From assembly GCA_947494305.1 (NCBI GenBank), contig CANLUL010000001.1, forward strand, positions 1,612,001 to 1,676,000: a stretch of DNA of 64,000 nucleotides, written 5' to 3'. Made by a program: the position numbers and the translations under genes. Under the pieces are notes generated by a model, which was not told the origin of the DNA, did no database searches, and was given only the letters and a program-made list of their open reading frames with translations. Each line of letters starts with the position of its first letter. Within the stretch, counting starts at the first letter, position 1. This document shows positions 44,702-54,297 of this stretch, piece by piece. The stretch comes from an uncultured Sphingomonadaceae bacterium. GTDB taxonomy: Bacteria > Pseudomonadota > Alphaproteobacteria > Sphingomonadales > Sphingomonadaceae.

Positions 44702-46348
44702 TCATCCAGCCGAGCGCTTCAATTTTTGGCTTTCAGCACGTGCCTTGGCGATAGGCAGTTTTGGCAAGTCTTGAATCGCCTCTGCTTCGACTTTTCGATT
44801 GTTCAATGCAATCTGAGGCATGGTCTTGAGCAATTCTTCGCGCGACGTGGGACGGCCATAGAGCCATCCTTGACCATCGGAACAACCGATATCATCGAGA
44901 CAGGCGCGAATTTCATCGGATTCGATACCCTCTGCAGTAATGGGTACATCCAGCGATGAGGCCAGTGAAGCAATGCTGTTAACAATGGCTGCGCTTTCCT
45001 CATTATCCAACATGGAGAGAACAAAACTGCGATCAATTTTAATCCGGTCAAATGGGAAGTTTTTGAGCTGCGTCATAGACGAATAACCAGTCCCAAAATC
45101 ATCAAGCGAAATTTTAATACCCAGAGACTTAAGACTGGTGATGATGTTAAGCACCTGGTCGGTGTCTTCCATCAATGCGCTTTCGGTAATTTCCAGTTCC
45201 AGGCGCTGCGGCGGGAAACCTGTTTCAATCAGCATCTTCATGATCTGCTGATCCAATATTGGGTCATTCAACTGAATCGGTGAAATGTTCACCGCAAGAA
45301 CAAGATTATGGTCCCAATGCACAGCGTCTTCCAAAGCTTGACGCATAACCGACATGGAAAGCGCCGAAATCAAACCCGTATCTTCAGCAATGGGAATGAA
45401 ATCCAATGGCTCAATCAGCTTTCCTGACGGGTGATTCCAACGCGCTAACACTTCAAAACCCAGTAAATTATCCCCCCGAATACAATATTGAGGTTGATAA
45501 TAAGGAACAAACTCACCTTTGGGGACGCCAAGGCGAATATCGGCCTCCATTTGATAGCGCTGATGAACTTCCGCTTCCATTATTGGTTCAAACAATGCGA
45601 TTTGGCTACTTAGGCTTCGCTTAGCTTGATACATTGCAATGTCGCTGCGTCGAAAGATATCGGTAGAATCACATCTCGGGTTGATCGACGCATATACTCC
45701 AATGGACGCACCAATTTTTGCCCTTCCTCCCGTTAACAAAAATTCCTTTCCGAAAGCAGAAAGAATATCTTCAGCAACGGCCATTGCGTTTGCTTTGGAA
45801 GCGTCCGCATTTGTAAGCAAAATCGCGAATTCATCGCCGCCCAACCGCGCGCAAATCGATTCATCCGGACAGGCATCTTTCAGCCTCTGCCCAATTTGCA
45901 CCAGCAATTCGTCACCCGCTTCGTGGCCATATAGGTCATTGACCTTCTTAAAATGATCAAGATCCAGAGCAATCATGGCAAGAGGGGTTCGATCAGCAAG
46001 GTATTGATTTAACTCCGCAACAATTGCCGGGCGATTGGACAAGCCAGTGGCATGATCCGTCAACGCATAAAGATCTGCGCGCAGACCTGCATTTGCTGCC
46101 ACAGTTTTTTGGTGCGACAACTGACTAGATCGGCGCCAGATAAATAGGATCAATGCAATGTTCAATAAAAGCGCGGCACTGACATCACGGTCGATTGGCA
46201 GATTATCACCAAGCATGTTTGACCATGCCGTGGGTAAAAGCCAACCACTTAAACCTACAAAAAGTGAAAGCGCGAAGGCCAGTATTATGCCTGCCGCTAA
46301 GCCGTGCTCGCTAGATATCTTTTTCGTCAGTGGCTGAACACCGAACAT
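44702..46348 (-). CDS. Membrane GGDEF-EAL protein
   Basis: A 548-residue protein. Two membrane helices at the N-terminus (about 19-42 and 58-75) are followed by GGDEF (about 105-265, ARLGGDEFAIL) and EAL (about 280-520). The EAL domain has FEVLARW (EVL instead of EAL), NISPIQLN, ELEITESALM, SLDDFGTGYSSM and KIDRSFV. Both domains seem capable of catalysis, or one may act as a GTP-binding regulator of the other. No RxxD site precedes GGDEF. It stands alone, convergent with nothing close. Confidence 0.9.
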   Translation of the reverse strand: MFGVQPLTKKISSEHGLAAGIILAFALSLFVGLSGWLLPTAWSNMLGDNLPIDRDVSAALLLNIALILFIWRRSSQLSHQKTVAANAGLRADLYALTDHATGLSNRPAIVAELNQYLADRTPLAMIALDLDHFKKVNDLYGHEAGDELLVQIGQRLKDACPDESICARLGGDEFAILLTNADASKANAMAVAEDILSAFGKEFLLTGGRAKIGASIGVYASINPRCDSTDIFRRSDIAMYQAKRSLSSQIALFEPIMEAEVHQRYQMEADIRLGVPKGEFVPYYQPQYCIRGDNLLGFEVLARWNHPSGKLIEPLDFIPIAEDTGLISALSMSVMRQALEDAVHWDHNLVLAVNISPIQLNDPILDQQIMKMLIETGFPPQRLELEITESALMEDTDQVLNIITSLKSLGIKISLDDFGTGYSSMTQLKNFPFDRIKIDRSFVLSMLDNEESAAIVNSIASLASSLDVPITAEGIESDEIRACLDDIGCSDGQGWLYGRPTSREELLKTMPQIALNNRKVEAEAIQDLPKLPIAKARAESQKLKRSAG

Positions 46349-46564
46349 AAGGCTGGTCCCTCTTTGCCCGACTTTTTACATTTGAGGGGTTTAGATTGCG
46401 TTAAAATTTACATTATCTACGACACATGCTGTAAAAAAGATGGTGTCATTTAAGTGGTGAACTAAAACGCACTAAATATGCATTCGATCTATACTCAGTT
46501 TAGTCAGAATATATTTTTATATTACAATAGTATAGGCTGATTACCATTTCTACAGGCATTGCGA

Positions 46565-46975
46565 TCAACCAAAAGGTGTTGCAAATTCCACCCGCGCACC
46601 ACCAGGAATGAGGCACATAAAGTGCCGTGTCGCGGATCCTTCTCTAATCGGACAGGGTTCGAATTCAATTTCGGCTCCAGGCCAGTTGCTAACGCGGCTA
46701 AACACTTCTGAAAGCGCTGCTTCATCAACGACGCCTATTGCCAAATGATGCAGGCCGATATTGTTCTTTCGATCAAAAGCCGATGCCGCGGAGGGATCGT
46801 TAACTTGCCACAATGTAATCAAGGTTGAACCGTCGGATACAAAGTGAGCCGGATAATCCGTCACGCTACCGACATGCTCATATCCCAGACCGGTGGTAAA
46901 AAACTCTTTCGCTGCTTCGATATCGGGAAGGGTTAGGCCAACATGATGAACTCCAGTCGTCAGGGATTCGGTCAT
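46565..46975 (-). CDS. VOC-fold (glyoxalase-type) protein
   Basis: A 136-residue protein with a vicinal-oxygen-chelate fold: VHHVGLTLPDIEAAKEFFTTGLGYEHVG at the start and HHLAIGVVDEAALSEVFSR in the second half, ending RHFMCLIPGGARVEFATPFG. The His and Glu residues of the metal site are present (VHHVG, HHLA, EFATP). The enzyme activity cannot be assigned from sequence. The ATG follows the PPOX stop by 3 nt, so it is translated with it. Confidence 0.78.
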   Translation of the reverse strand: MTESLTTGVHHVGLTLPDIEAAKEFFTTGLGYEHVGSVTDYPAHFVSDGSTLITLWQVNDPSAASAFDRKNNIGLHHLAIGVVDEAALSEVFSRVSNWPGAEIEFEPCPIREGSATRHFMCLIPGGARVEFATPFG

Positions 46976-46978
46976 TTT

Positions 46979-47623
46979 TCATTCTCCATCTTCGGGGGCA
47001 AAATCAGGTTTTGTCGTTCGCAATTGCGCCACTTCCGCGCGCAAATGTGCAAGTTCAGTCGTCAGCGGCGCAACGATCTGAGCAATTTCGGTTTCGGTAA
47101 AACGCGGCGTGATATGTTGCGGGCAATTCCATTCAAATCCGATCACATCGATCGCATAGATACGTTCGGGAACCGCTTTGTAATCTCCGTTCATCAGCGA
47201 CGTGACCATTTCCGGGTCATCTTCCAGTTCTATGATTTTTGCTTTACCGATAATTTTCAAACGGCGCTTGTTTGGATAGTCCATCAGGAAAAGCGAAACC
47301 CGCGGCTCGGCTTGCAAGTTGGTTGTACTGACATATTGTTTGTTGCCGCGATAATCCGCGAAAGCGAGTCGATTGCCTTCAAACAACCTCAAAAATCCTG
47401 CGGCACCTCCGCGATGTTGTACATAAGGCCAACCATCAGCGGTGACGCTGGCAATATAGAAGCTGTCCCGGGCAGCAATGAACATCGCTTCTTTTTTACC
47501 CAATAGATCGGGTTGCCCATCAGCACCTTCTTCCATTCGGGCATAAGCAGCACGCGAGCCGGCCTGTTCCTGCATATCTCGCGCAGCATCGGTGAAAAGC
47601 GTATGAATATAGTTTTGTGCCAT
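46979..47623 (-). CDS. Pyridoxamine 5'-phosphate oxidase-like (PPOX) protein
   Basis: A 214-residue protein of the PPOX flavin-binding split-barrel fold: FYIASVTADGWPYVQHRGGAAGFLRL and FADYRGNKQYVSTTNLQAEPRVSLFLMDYPNKRRLKIIGKAKI are typical FMN-binding regions. The C-terminus (ELAHLRAEVAQLR) is a short coil. It is likely an FMN- or F420-type reductase or haem-degrading relative; the activity is unknown. The start at 47623 has GGAGT; an upstream start adds 24 non-conserved residues. It is divergent from the LysR gene. Confidence 0.78.
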   Translation of the reverse strand: MAQNYIHTLFTDAARDMQEQAGSRAAYARMEEGADGQPDLLGKKEAMFIAARDSFYIASVTADGWPYVQHRGGAAGFLRLFEGNRLAFADYRGNKQYVSTTNLQAEPRVSLFLMDYPNKRRLKIIGKAKIIELEDDPEMVTSLMNGDYKAVPERIYAIDVIGFEWNCPQHITPRFTETEIAQIVAPLTTELAHLRAEVAQLRTTKPDFAPEDGE

Positions 47624-47772
47624 CGTTTCACTCCAATTCTGCGCGACCAGGAGCTCAGGGGGTCGGGAGGGAGGATCGCTCAACCGGCCGCGCAATTGGA
47701 GAGATAGTCGATTGCTTAAATTGTGATAATATATTATTTTTACACTTCACTATTTCATAATATGGAATAATC

Positions 47773-48675
47773 ATGGATCGACTACAGACACTTGAAATGT
47801 TCGTCGCAGTGGCGGAACAGGGCGGCTTTTCGGCCGCAGCGAAAAACCTGCGAGTGTCGCCTCCGTCAGTTACACGAGGAATCTCAGCGCTAGAACAGCG
47901 GCTGGGCACGAGCCTGTTCCACCGATCCACAAGGGCAGTCTCACTGACCGATGATGGCGCAGCGTTCTTGCCTAAAGCGCGCCAGGTCCTGGCCGATTTA
48001 CATGATGCCGAGCGACAGCTATCGGGGGCGGCCTCCGAACCACGCGGGCAATATTATATCACTGCACCGGTTGCTTTTGGCCGCATTCATATATTGCCAG
48101 TGGTAGTGGAGTTACTCGAACAGCACAGTGATCTTGATATCCGAATGATGCTGATTGATCGCAACGTCCGGATGGCAGAAGAAGGGATCGACATGGCAGT
48201 GCGCATCGGACCGCTTGCCGACAGCGCTTTGATCGCAGTGCCTATTGGTCAAGTGCGACAGAAAATTGTGGCAAGTCCAGCCTATCTCGCGCGGCATGGT
48301 CATCCGGATAAACCATCCAACTTGTCCGACCATCAAACCATCGGCAGTTCGGGCCCTCGGGCCGTCAGCGATTGGAATCTGGGACAAAAAAAGGAGAGGT
48401 CGGTTCGCATCAAACCGAGACTTATACTCAACACCGTAGATTCGATCGTTACGGCGGCGGAGGCGGGACTTGGAGTGGCCAATCTGCTCAGCTATCAGGT
48501 TGAGAAATCTATCAGGACTGGCCGATTGATTGAAATATTGAAGCCGGAAGACCCCACTCCTTTACCGATCCATTTGCTGTTTGAAAGATCGCGCAGATCG
48601 CTGCCGGCGACCCGTCTGTTCATAGATGCAATGAAGAACCACGCCAAAGACCAATGTCTCGACAGGATCGACTAG
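47773..48675 (+). CDS. LysR-family regulator
   Basis: A 300-residue LysR regulator. The N-terminal HTH is MDRLQTLEMFVAVAEQGGFSAAAKNLRVSPPSVTRGISALEQRLGTSLFHRSTRAVSLT. It has an effector domain of the usual size. Divergent from the PPOX/VOC pair with 150 nt between, so it most likely controls them. The intergenic region includes AT-rich stretches (TATTTCATAATATGGAATAATC) suited to a LysR site, though I see no clear T-N11-A pair. It converges on the MipA gene with 3 nt spacing. Confidence 0.88.
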   Translation: MDRLQTLEMFVAVAEQGGFSAAAKNLRVSPPSVTRGISALEQRLGTSLFHRSTRAVSLTDDGAAFLPKARQVLADLHDAERQLSGAASEPRGQYYITAPVAFGRIHILPVVVELLEQHSDLDIRMMLIDRNVRMAEEGIDMAVRIGPLADSALIAVPIGQVRQKIVASPAYLARHGHPDKPSNLSDHQTIGSSGPRAVSDWNLGQKKERSVRIKPRLILNTVDSIVTAAEAGLGVANLLSYQVEKSIRTGRLIEILKPEDPTPLPIHLLFERSRRSLPATRLFIDAMKNHAKDQCLDRID

Positions 48676-48678
48676 TAG

Positions 48679-49545
48679 CTAAAACGTGTACCCAATACCG
48701 ACCGAGCCGAACCATTGATCAGCGCTTCCACGAATGGATGTGATCGGTGATCGCTTCGCATCACCCAGTAAACGGGAATACCCGCCGATGATGATAGCAC
48801 TCCAACCACCATTCAGCGCGTTACCATCCAGATCAACGACACTAAAAATGGTCCCGCCAGCGCTCTTCCAGCCGCCGTTTGCAGTGAATGTTGGCAATCC
48901 GCTAGCGGTGCTGCCTGCGGGCGAAATCGTATAGTAATAGTCGGCAAAATCGTCGTCTATGTGTTGAGCGTTGAGCGTAAAGCTAACTGCTGCAGCCCTG
49001 CCAATCGGCCTAAAATAGGTAATATTTGGGGCAATGATCATTCCACGATACGCACCAGCAACATCCCACTTCACATCGACCGCGGCCGTTAGAGAGTCGA
49101 AAGAATTGGTTATACCTTTAATCTGAACACCAGCAGTGGGGCCGATTTCAATCGCCGTATCGAGTTCGCCCAACTGTTCTACAACGGGATCTTTAATATC
49201 ATTTACGCGATCAAAATTTGCAGTGATCACCGGCCCGAACAGAAAATTGACTTTCGCATTGTCCCGTTCCGGAATCACGTTGACCGCAAAGCCGGGACCG
49301 CGCGGCGCAAAGTCGACCCCTTCAATACTTCCGATAACAACGGGAAGAATAGAAAAGTCATAATCGTCTGAGCCATCATAGCTAGGGCTATAACTGCCAC
49401 CTATACCGATCGTGACATAGGTATCATCAAACACGCTGGGAGGGCCACCGGGAGGCCCGCCTTTTGGGATACCCTCCGGCTGCGCCATTGCGGGGGAGGT
49501 TGACGCCAAAGCTAACGCCAACGCAATGGTTGTAATCCGTGACAT
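48679..49545 (-). CDS. MipA/OmpV outer-membrane protein
   Basis: A 288-residue protein with a signal peptide (cleaved near SPAMAQ) and a beta-barrel pattern with a terminal aromatic (GIGYTF). Family features: YVTIGIGGSYSPSYDGSDDYDFSILPVVIGSIEGVDFAPRGPGFAVNV and VNFLFGPVITANFDRVND. MipA/OmpV proteins sit in the outer membrane and act as scaffolds or porins. It is last in the VOC/desaturase/DUF2141/MipA operon; the gap to DUF2141 is 12 nt. The ribosome site is AGGAAATAG. Confidence 0.87.
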   Translation of the reverse strand: MSRITTIALALALASTSPAMAQPEGIPKGGPPGGPPSVFDDTYVTIGIGGSYSPSYDGSDDYDFSILPVVIGSIEGVDFAPRGPGFAVNVIPERDNAKVNFLFGPVITANFDRVNDIKDPVVEQLGELDTAIEIGPTAGVQIKGITNSFDSLTAAVDVKWDVAGAYRGMIIAPNITYFRPIGRAAAVSFTLNAQHIDDDFADYYYTISPAGSTASGLPTFTANGGWKSAGGTIFSVVDLDGNALNGGWSAIIIGGYSRLLGDAKRSPITSIRGSADQWFGSVGIGYTF

Positions 49546-49557
49546 TTTTCTATTTCC

Positions 49558-50073
49558 TCAGAGAATATATTTCATCTTCACCGCATATTTCGCATCATCG
49601 GCGCCCATGGTGAACTGTGCGGATTTAAATTTGGGCGGTCCCATTCCGATTTTGGGATTACGAGAAAAGCCGAAACCTTCACGAGGTAGAAACAAACGCA
49701 GGTCCATTTTGCCATTCGCATTCTCGTCATGAATCAGCGCAATCGCGTAGGTTCCGGGCTTCACGCTATCGATCGTTACCGAATTGGCGCTGACAGCCGC
49801 TACTTTGATCTTGCGCGCTTTATCATCCTTGCGGCAATCGGGGAAATATTTGGGATTGGTACTCAGACAAACCAATACATCGCCTTTGGTTGAGCGAATA
49901 TTTGATATGGAGAGATTGATGGAAGCCGCCGCTGACTTGGTGGTGCCAGCCGCCGGTGTATCAGCTGCCGACGCGCTTACGCCCATTGTTAGCGCCGTCA
50001 AAACTGCCCCAATCATTGGCAAGCCCAATATCCGTCCCGCAGACTTTGTCCCAAAACCTGAAATACAACCCAT
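49558..50073 (-). CDS. DUF2141 secreted protein
   Basis: A 171-residue protein with the DUF2141 domain: INLSISNIRSTKGDVLVCLSTNPKYFPDC, then PGTYAIALIHDENANGKMDLRLFLPREGFGFSRNPK. The N-terminus contains a signal-like stretch (MIGAVLTALTMGVSASA). The true start is unclear: the 50073 ATG overlaps the desaturase 3' end by 113 nt, and an in-frame ATG at 50016 would still overlap it by 56 nt. DUF2141 is a beta-sandwich of unknown role found in outer-membrane/periplasmic contexts. Operon partner of MipA. Confidence 0.75.
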   Translation of the reverse strand: MGCISGFGTKSAGRILGLPMIGAVLTALTMGVSASAADTPAAGTTKSAAASINLSISNIRSTKGDVLVCLSTNPKYFPDCRKDDKARKIKVAAVSANSVTIDSVKPGTYAIALIHDENANGKMDLRLFLPREGFGFSRNPKIGMGPPKFKSAQFTMGADDAKYAVKMKYIL

Positions 50074-50728
50074 AATTACCCCTATACAACTCGTGGTGCT
50101 TCTCGTGATGGGTCGCAGTTATCAGCCACTTCCCTAACCGTCCCTGAACCAACCAGCGTGGAAACATCTCCCACCCCATATGGTTGGTGACACCCATAAT
50201 CGTCATAATCAGCAGCACAAAACCCAAAACGCCAACATGAATCGGAACTGCGATGACCAGAGCCGGTATCACAATCGCACCGCTGATCGCCTCAATCGGA
50301 TGAAAACTCATCGCAGCCCAGGCGGTTGGCGGCCGGCTGTCATGGTGCACCGCGTGCGCCAGTTTGAACCAAGAAGGCTCATGGAACAGACGATGCGTCC
50401 AGTAAAACCATGTGTCGTGGATGATCAAATAAAGGAAAAGTGACACAGGCAAATACCACAATGGGTACATATTGGGGTCTTCGTAAATCTGCGACCAGCC
50501 GCGATTCTGCCAGCCCCAGGCCACGATCCCGGCCGGGAATCCGTAAATTGCTGCTGACAGCAATGACCAGCGGATTTCACGCGACATTTGCGGTTTGAGC
50601 TTTTCATAATGTCCCGGGCGTATCCGTTCAGTCAGCCACGCAAAAAAGCCGCTGCTGACGAGGTAACGCCCTCCGACGATGGCGGTCATGGCTATAGCCG
50701 ACAATAAAATGGCAACGGTATCGATCAT
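49961..50728 (-). CDS. Fatty-acid-hydroxylase/sterol-desaturase family protein
   Basis: A 255-residue integral-membrane di-iron enzyme. Histidine clusters HDTWFYWTHRLFH, HAVHHDS, NHMGWE and HHEKHH are the eight-histidine pattern of the fatty-acid hydroxylase superfamily, which includes carotenoid hydroxylases. Four to five membrane helices. It lies next to crtY-crtI-crtB on the opposite strand, so a role in carotenoid hydroxylation (CrtG- or CrtZ-like) is possible but unproven. The gene starts 4 nt after the VOC gene upstream and overlaps DUF2141 downstream. Confidence 0.82.
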   Translation of the reverse strand: MIDTVAILLSAIAMTAIVGGRYLVSSGFFAWLTERIRPGHYEKLKPQMSREIRWSLLSAAIYGFPAGIVAWGWQNRGWSQIYEDPNMYPLWYLPVSLFLYLIIHDTWFYWTHRLFHEPSWFKLAHAVHHDSRPPTAWAAMSFHPIEAISGAIVIPALVIAVPIHVGVLGFVLLIMTIMGVTNHMGWEMFPRWLVQGRLGKWLITATHHEKHHELYRGNYGLYFRFWDKVCGTDIGLANDWGSFDGANNGRKRVGS

Positions 50729-50732
50729 GGTT

Positions 50733-51473
50733 TTAACCGTCGAGTGACGCGAGCTTCAAAGAAACGCCGGCAAATTGAACTGCATCATTTTCCACGGCTA
50801 AACCTGCTTCCTCAGCGCGTTTAAAATTCTGTTCCGGATCAGGCGTGGTCAGGTGGAACTGCTTCAGCTTGTCCGCCTCGCCTTCAACGAACGTCAAATT
50901 TCCGGCATCCCAGCGCAGCTGGAACTCCGAGCCGGTCCGACTATGTTCCAGGCCCAGCGCCGCGGCCCATTTCCGGGATAGCGTTTCCGGATCAGGGCTA
51001 GTGAATGATGCGCCCCTGATCGATCCCGGAACAGACTGGTTCTGCCAATCCTTTCCGCCCCAGCGCCAGCTTTCTGGTGGCTCCGCTTGATCAATCGAGA
51101 CGATTGCCCCGCCGAGATCGGCCGGGTGCAAATGGGTCGCGGCAATATCATCCAAATCAATATTCCACACACTGCGTATCCCCAAGCCGTCGATACGATT
51201 GCGCGCAGCGGCGATATTAGCGGTTTGGAAAATCGCCATATAGCCGCCTTCTCCTGACCGATCGATAAACCGTTTCGCGGGTGCATTGTCATTAACCGGC
51301 ACCACAATTTCCAAAAACTGATCGCCCAATGCAAACACCGCATTGTGCAATCCAAATTCAGAGACGCCGGGATCATGGAACGGTTCGCCCAGCCCCAAAA
51401 TATCCTGTAACACTGCATAGCTGCTCTGCGTTTCGCAGGCGACGACAAGCTGTCTTAGTCGAAAAGAATTCAT
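50733..51473 (-). CDS. VOC-fold protein, long form
   Basis: A 246-residue protein with VOC features: FRLRQLVVACETQSSYAVLQDILGLGEPFHDPGV at the N-terminus, ATHLHPADLGGAIVSIDQ in the middle, and a second glyoxalase-like half (FTSPDPETLSRKWAAALGLEHSR). The start is placed at ATG 51473 with GGAG 11 nt upstream; the earlier 51512 start has no ribosome site. First gene of an operon with the desaturase (gap 4 nt). Its start region faces crtY, separated by about 120 nt. Confidence 0.75.
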   Translation of the reverse strand: MNSFRLRQLVVACETQSSYAVLQDILGLGEPFHDPGVSEFGLHNAVFALGDQFLEIVVPVNDNAPAKRFIDRSGEGGYMAIFQTANIAAARNRIDGLGIRSVWNIDLDDIAATHLHPADLGGAIVSIDQAEPPESWRWGGKDWQNQSVPGSIRGASFTSPDPETLSRKWAAALGLEHSRTGSEFQLRWDAGNLTFVEGEADKLKQFHLTTPDPEQNFKRAEEAGLAVENDAVQFAGVSLKLASLDG

Positions 51474-51594
51474 AACGATCCATTCTCCATAGTTCGCGCC
51501 TATCATGATCATCGAAGCAAGGCAAAACGACTAGTTTTCCTACCGACTTTCAGACAGGCTTCCCCCTGCCCAAACCATCCGCTAAGGCGGCCAT

Positions 51595-52767
51595 ATGCCG
51601 AAAAAAGTAACCGCCCAAAACCAATATGATCTGGCCATTGCCGGCGGCGGTTTGGCGGGCGGTTTGATCGCTCTTGCGCTCAACAAATTGCGCCCAGAAC
51701 TTGATATAGCGCTGATCGAGGCAGAAGATCATTTTGGCGGCAACCATATCTGGTCTTTTTTTGACAGCGATATCGACGAAGATCATCGCTGGCTATTGGA
51801 CCCGCTTATATCCCGATCGTGGGAAAGCTATGATGTGCACTTTCCCAAATATAGTCGCAGTCTGGGCAGCGGATATAACTCGATTGAATCCGCCAATCTT
51901 GATCGTGAGCTCAGGGCTCGACTGCCGAAAACCGCTTTGAAAACAGGCTGTAAGGTCAAGAAGATAAAATCGGGCCTGCTGAATCTGGATGATGGCAATG
52001 CGTTAGCGGCCAATACAGTCTTGGATGTTCGCGGTGGTGGCGATATTTCGGCGCTGGAATTTGGTTGGCAGAAGTTTAGCGGTCAGATGTTACGCCTAAA
52101 AGAACCACATGGATTGGAACGCCCTGTGATCATGGATGCCACCGTCAAGCAGATCGACGGCTATCGTTTCGTCTATTGCCTACCCTTTGGCAAAAAAGAA
52201 ATTTTTGTCGAAGACACCTATTACTCGGACACAAAAGAGATCAATTCAAAACAGCTAAACAACCGTATTGCAGAATATGCCAATCAACAGGATTGGGAGA
52301 TCGACAAGATATTACATAGCGAATCCGGGCAGTTACCGGTGCTATATGGTGGTGACTTTGAGGCGTTCTGGGCAAACAATAAAGGTCCCGATGCGCGCGC
52401 TGGTGTTCGCGCAGCACTAGTGCAACCCATCACCAGCTATTCCCTGCCGATGGCCGTTAAAACCGCCATGATCATAGCCGACATGCCAAAGATCACCCAA
52501 AAGAAACTCGACAAGCTACTGAAAGATTTGGCGTTCCAACATTGGACTGACGGCAAATTCTATCGGATGCTTTGCGCGATGATGTTCAAGGCAGCGAAGC
52601 CGGAGAAACGCTATCTGACGCTTGAACATACCTATGCCAAAGACGAGGCTTTGATCGAAAGATTTTATGCCGGCAAGACCACCAAGCTGGATCAAGCCGC
52701 GCTTTTATCGGGCAAACCGCCCGTACCGATTACCAAAGCCATCCCTGTCATGCTTAAATATCGTTGA
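51595..52767 (+). CDS. crtY: Lycopene beta-cyclase
   Basis: A 390-residue flavoprotein cyclising lycopene to beta-carotene. FAD site LAIAGGGLAGGLIALAL, FGGNHIWSFFDSD (typical CrtY), DVRGGGD and MDATVKQIDGYRFVYCLPFG in the middle, RYLTLEHTYAKDEALIERFYAGKTT near the C-terminus. It matches proteobacterial CrtY. It is the first gene of the crtYIB operon; crtI starts 12 nt after the stop. Confidence 0.93.
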   Translation: MPKKVTAQNQYDLAIAGGGLAGGLIALALNKLRPELDIALIEAEDHFGGNHIWSFFDSDIDEDHRWLLDPLISRSWESYDVHFPKYSRSLGSGYNSIESANLDRELRARLPKTALKTGCKVKKIKSGLLNLDDGNALAANTVLDVRGGGDISALEFGWQKFSGQMLRLKEPHGLERPVIMDATVKQIDGYRFVYCLPFGKKEIFVEDTYYSDTKEINSKQLNNRIAEYANQQDWEIDKILHSESGQLPVLYGGDFEAFWANNKGPDARAGVRAALVQPITSYSLPMAVKTAMIIADMPKITQKKLDKLLKDLAFQHWTDGKFYRMLCAMMFKAAKPEKRYLTLEHTYAKDEALIERFYAGKTTKLDQAALLSGKPPVPITKAIPVMLKYR

Positions 52768-52778
52768 GTAATTTATCT

Positions 52779-54290
52779 ATGAGTGACGTAACCAAATCCC
52801 AAACAGAATTGTTCCGCAAAGCCGCCGTTATTGGCTCCGGCTTTGGCGGCCTCGCACTGGCGATCCGCCTGCAATCGGCTGGCATCCATACAACAATCCT
52901 GGAAAGCCGCGATAAACCGGGTGGGCGAGCTTATTTCTGGGAAAAAGATGGTCATATTTTCGACGGCGGGCCAACGGTGATCACCGATCCTGACTGCCTG
53001 ACGCAGCTATGGGATTTGACCGGTCACGACATGGCAAAAGATATCGAGCTGATGCCGGTATCGCCCTTTTATCGGCTCAACTGGCCCGATGGTACCAATT
53101 TCGACTATGTAAATGATCCAGACGAGCTGGAAGCGGAAATTGCCAAAATTGAGCCTGACGACGTAGAGGGTTATCGCAAGTTCCTGGAATATAGCGGACA
53201 TCTTTATGAGGAAGGCTACATCAAGCTGGGTACAAAAGCGTTTCTGGATTTCAAATCAATGATCAGCGCCGCACCAGCCCTGATGAAATATCAAGCCTAT
53301 CGTTCCCTTTACGCCAAAGTCTCCAGCTTTGTAAAAAGCGACAAAATGCGGCAGATGCTATCCTACCAAACCCTTCTGGTTGGCGGAAACCCCATGTCGA
53401 CGAGCGCGATTTACGGCCTGATCCATAAACTCGAACGGACCGGTGGAGTTTGGTTCGCCAAAGGCGGCACCAACATGCTGGTGGCGGCGATGGTGAAGCA
53501 TTTTGAACGGATCGGCGGAACGATCCGCCTCGATGATGCGGTAACCAAGATCGACACCGAGGGTGACAAAGCGACCGGGGTAACCTGTAAATCGGGCTGG
53601 ACCGAAACATTTGACGCGGTCGCCACCAATGCCGATGTAATGCATAGCTATCGCGATCTCCTGGGTCACAAACATCGCAGCGAAACTGCGACCAGTTCGC
53701 TCAAAAAGAAGCGTTTCTCACCATCGCTCTTTGTTGTGCATTTTGGGATGAAGGGCACCTGGCCGGGCATCCCGCATCATATGATCCTGTTTGGGCCACG
53801 CTATAAAGGCCTGCTCGACGACATTTACAAGAACGGTACTTTGCCCAGCGATTTCTCGCTCTATCTGCATCATCCCACCATCACCGACCCATCAATGGCA
53901 CCAGAAGGGCACAGCACATTCTATGTTCTGGCTCCGGTTCCGCATCAGGGTAAGTTACCAATAGATTGGGAAGATATGGGGCCGAAATATGAGAAACGCA
54001 TTCTCGATGAAATCGGACAACGCTTGATTCCTGATATCCACGAGCGGATCACCACTAAATTTCATTATACGCCGCAAGATTTTGGAACCGATCTCAACGC
54101 GCACCTGGGTAGCGCGTTCAGCCTAGAACCGTTGCTTCAGCAAAGTGCGTTTTTCCGCGTGCACAATCGTGATGATGTCGTCAACAATCTCTATTTCGTC
54201 GGCGCGGGCACCCATCCCGGTGCGGGTATTCCTGGTGTCGTTGGCAGCGCCAAGGCAACGGCGGAGTTGATGCTGGAAGATTTGGCGTAA
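52779..54290 (+). CDS. crtI: Phytoene desaturase
   Basis: A 503-residue FAD-dependent desaturase converting phytoene to lycopene. N-terminal FAD site AAVIGSGFGGLALAIRL and DGGPTVITDP; the C-terminal desaturase signature NNLYFVGAGTHPGAGIPGVVGSAKATAELM is present. The ATG at 52779 is chosen over a TTG at 52764 that overlaps the crtY stop. crtB follows 7 nt after the stop. Confidence 0.95.
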   Translation: MSDVTKSQTELFRKAAVIGSGFGGLALAIRLQSAGIHTTILESRDKPGGRAYFWEKDGHIFDGGPTVITDPDCLTQLWDLTGHDMAKDIELMPVSPFYRLNWPDGTNFDYVNDPDELEAEIAKIEPDDVEGYRKFLEYSGHLYEEGYIKLGTKAFLDFKSMISAAPALMKYQAYRSLYAKVSSFVKSDKMRQMLSYQTLLVGGNPMSTSAIYGLIHKLERTGGVWFAKGGTNMLVAAMVKHFERIGGTIRLDDAVTKIDTEGDKATGVTCKSGWTETFDAVATNADVMHSYRDLLGHKHRSETATSSLKKKRFSPSLFVVHFGMKGTWPGIPHHMILFGPRYKGLLDDIYKNGTLPSDFSLYLHHPTITDPSMAPEGHSTFYVLAPVPHQGKLPIDWEDMGPKYEKRILDEIGQRLIPDIHERITTKFHYTPQDFGTDLNAHLGSAFSLEPLLQQSAFFRVHNRDDVVNNLYFVGAGTHPGAGIPGVVGSAKATAELMLEDLA

Positions 54291-54297
54291 TCCAAAT

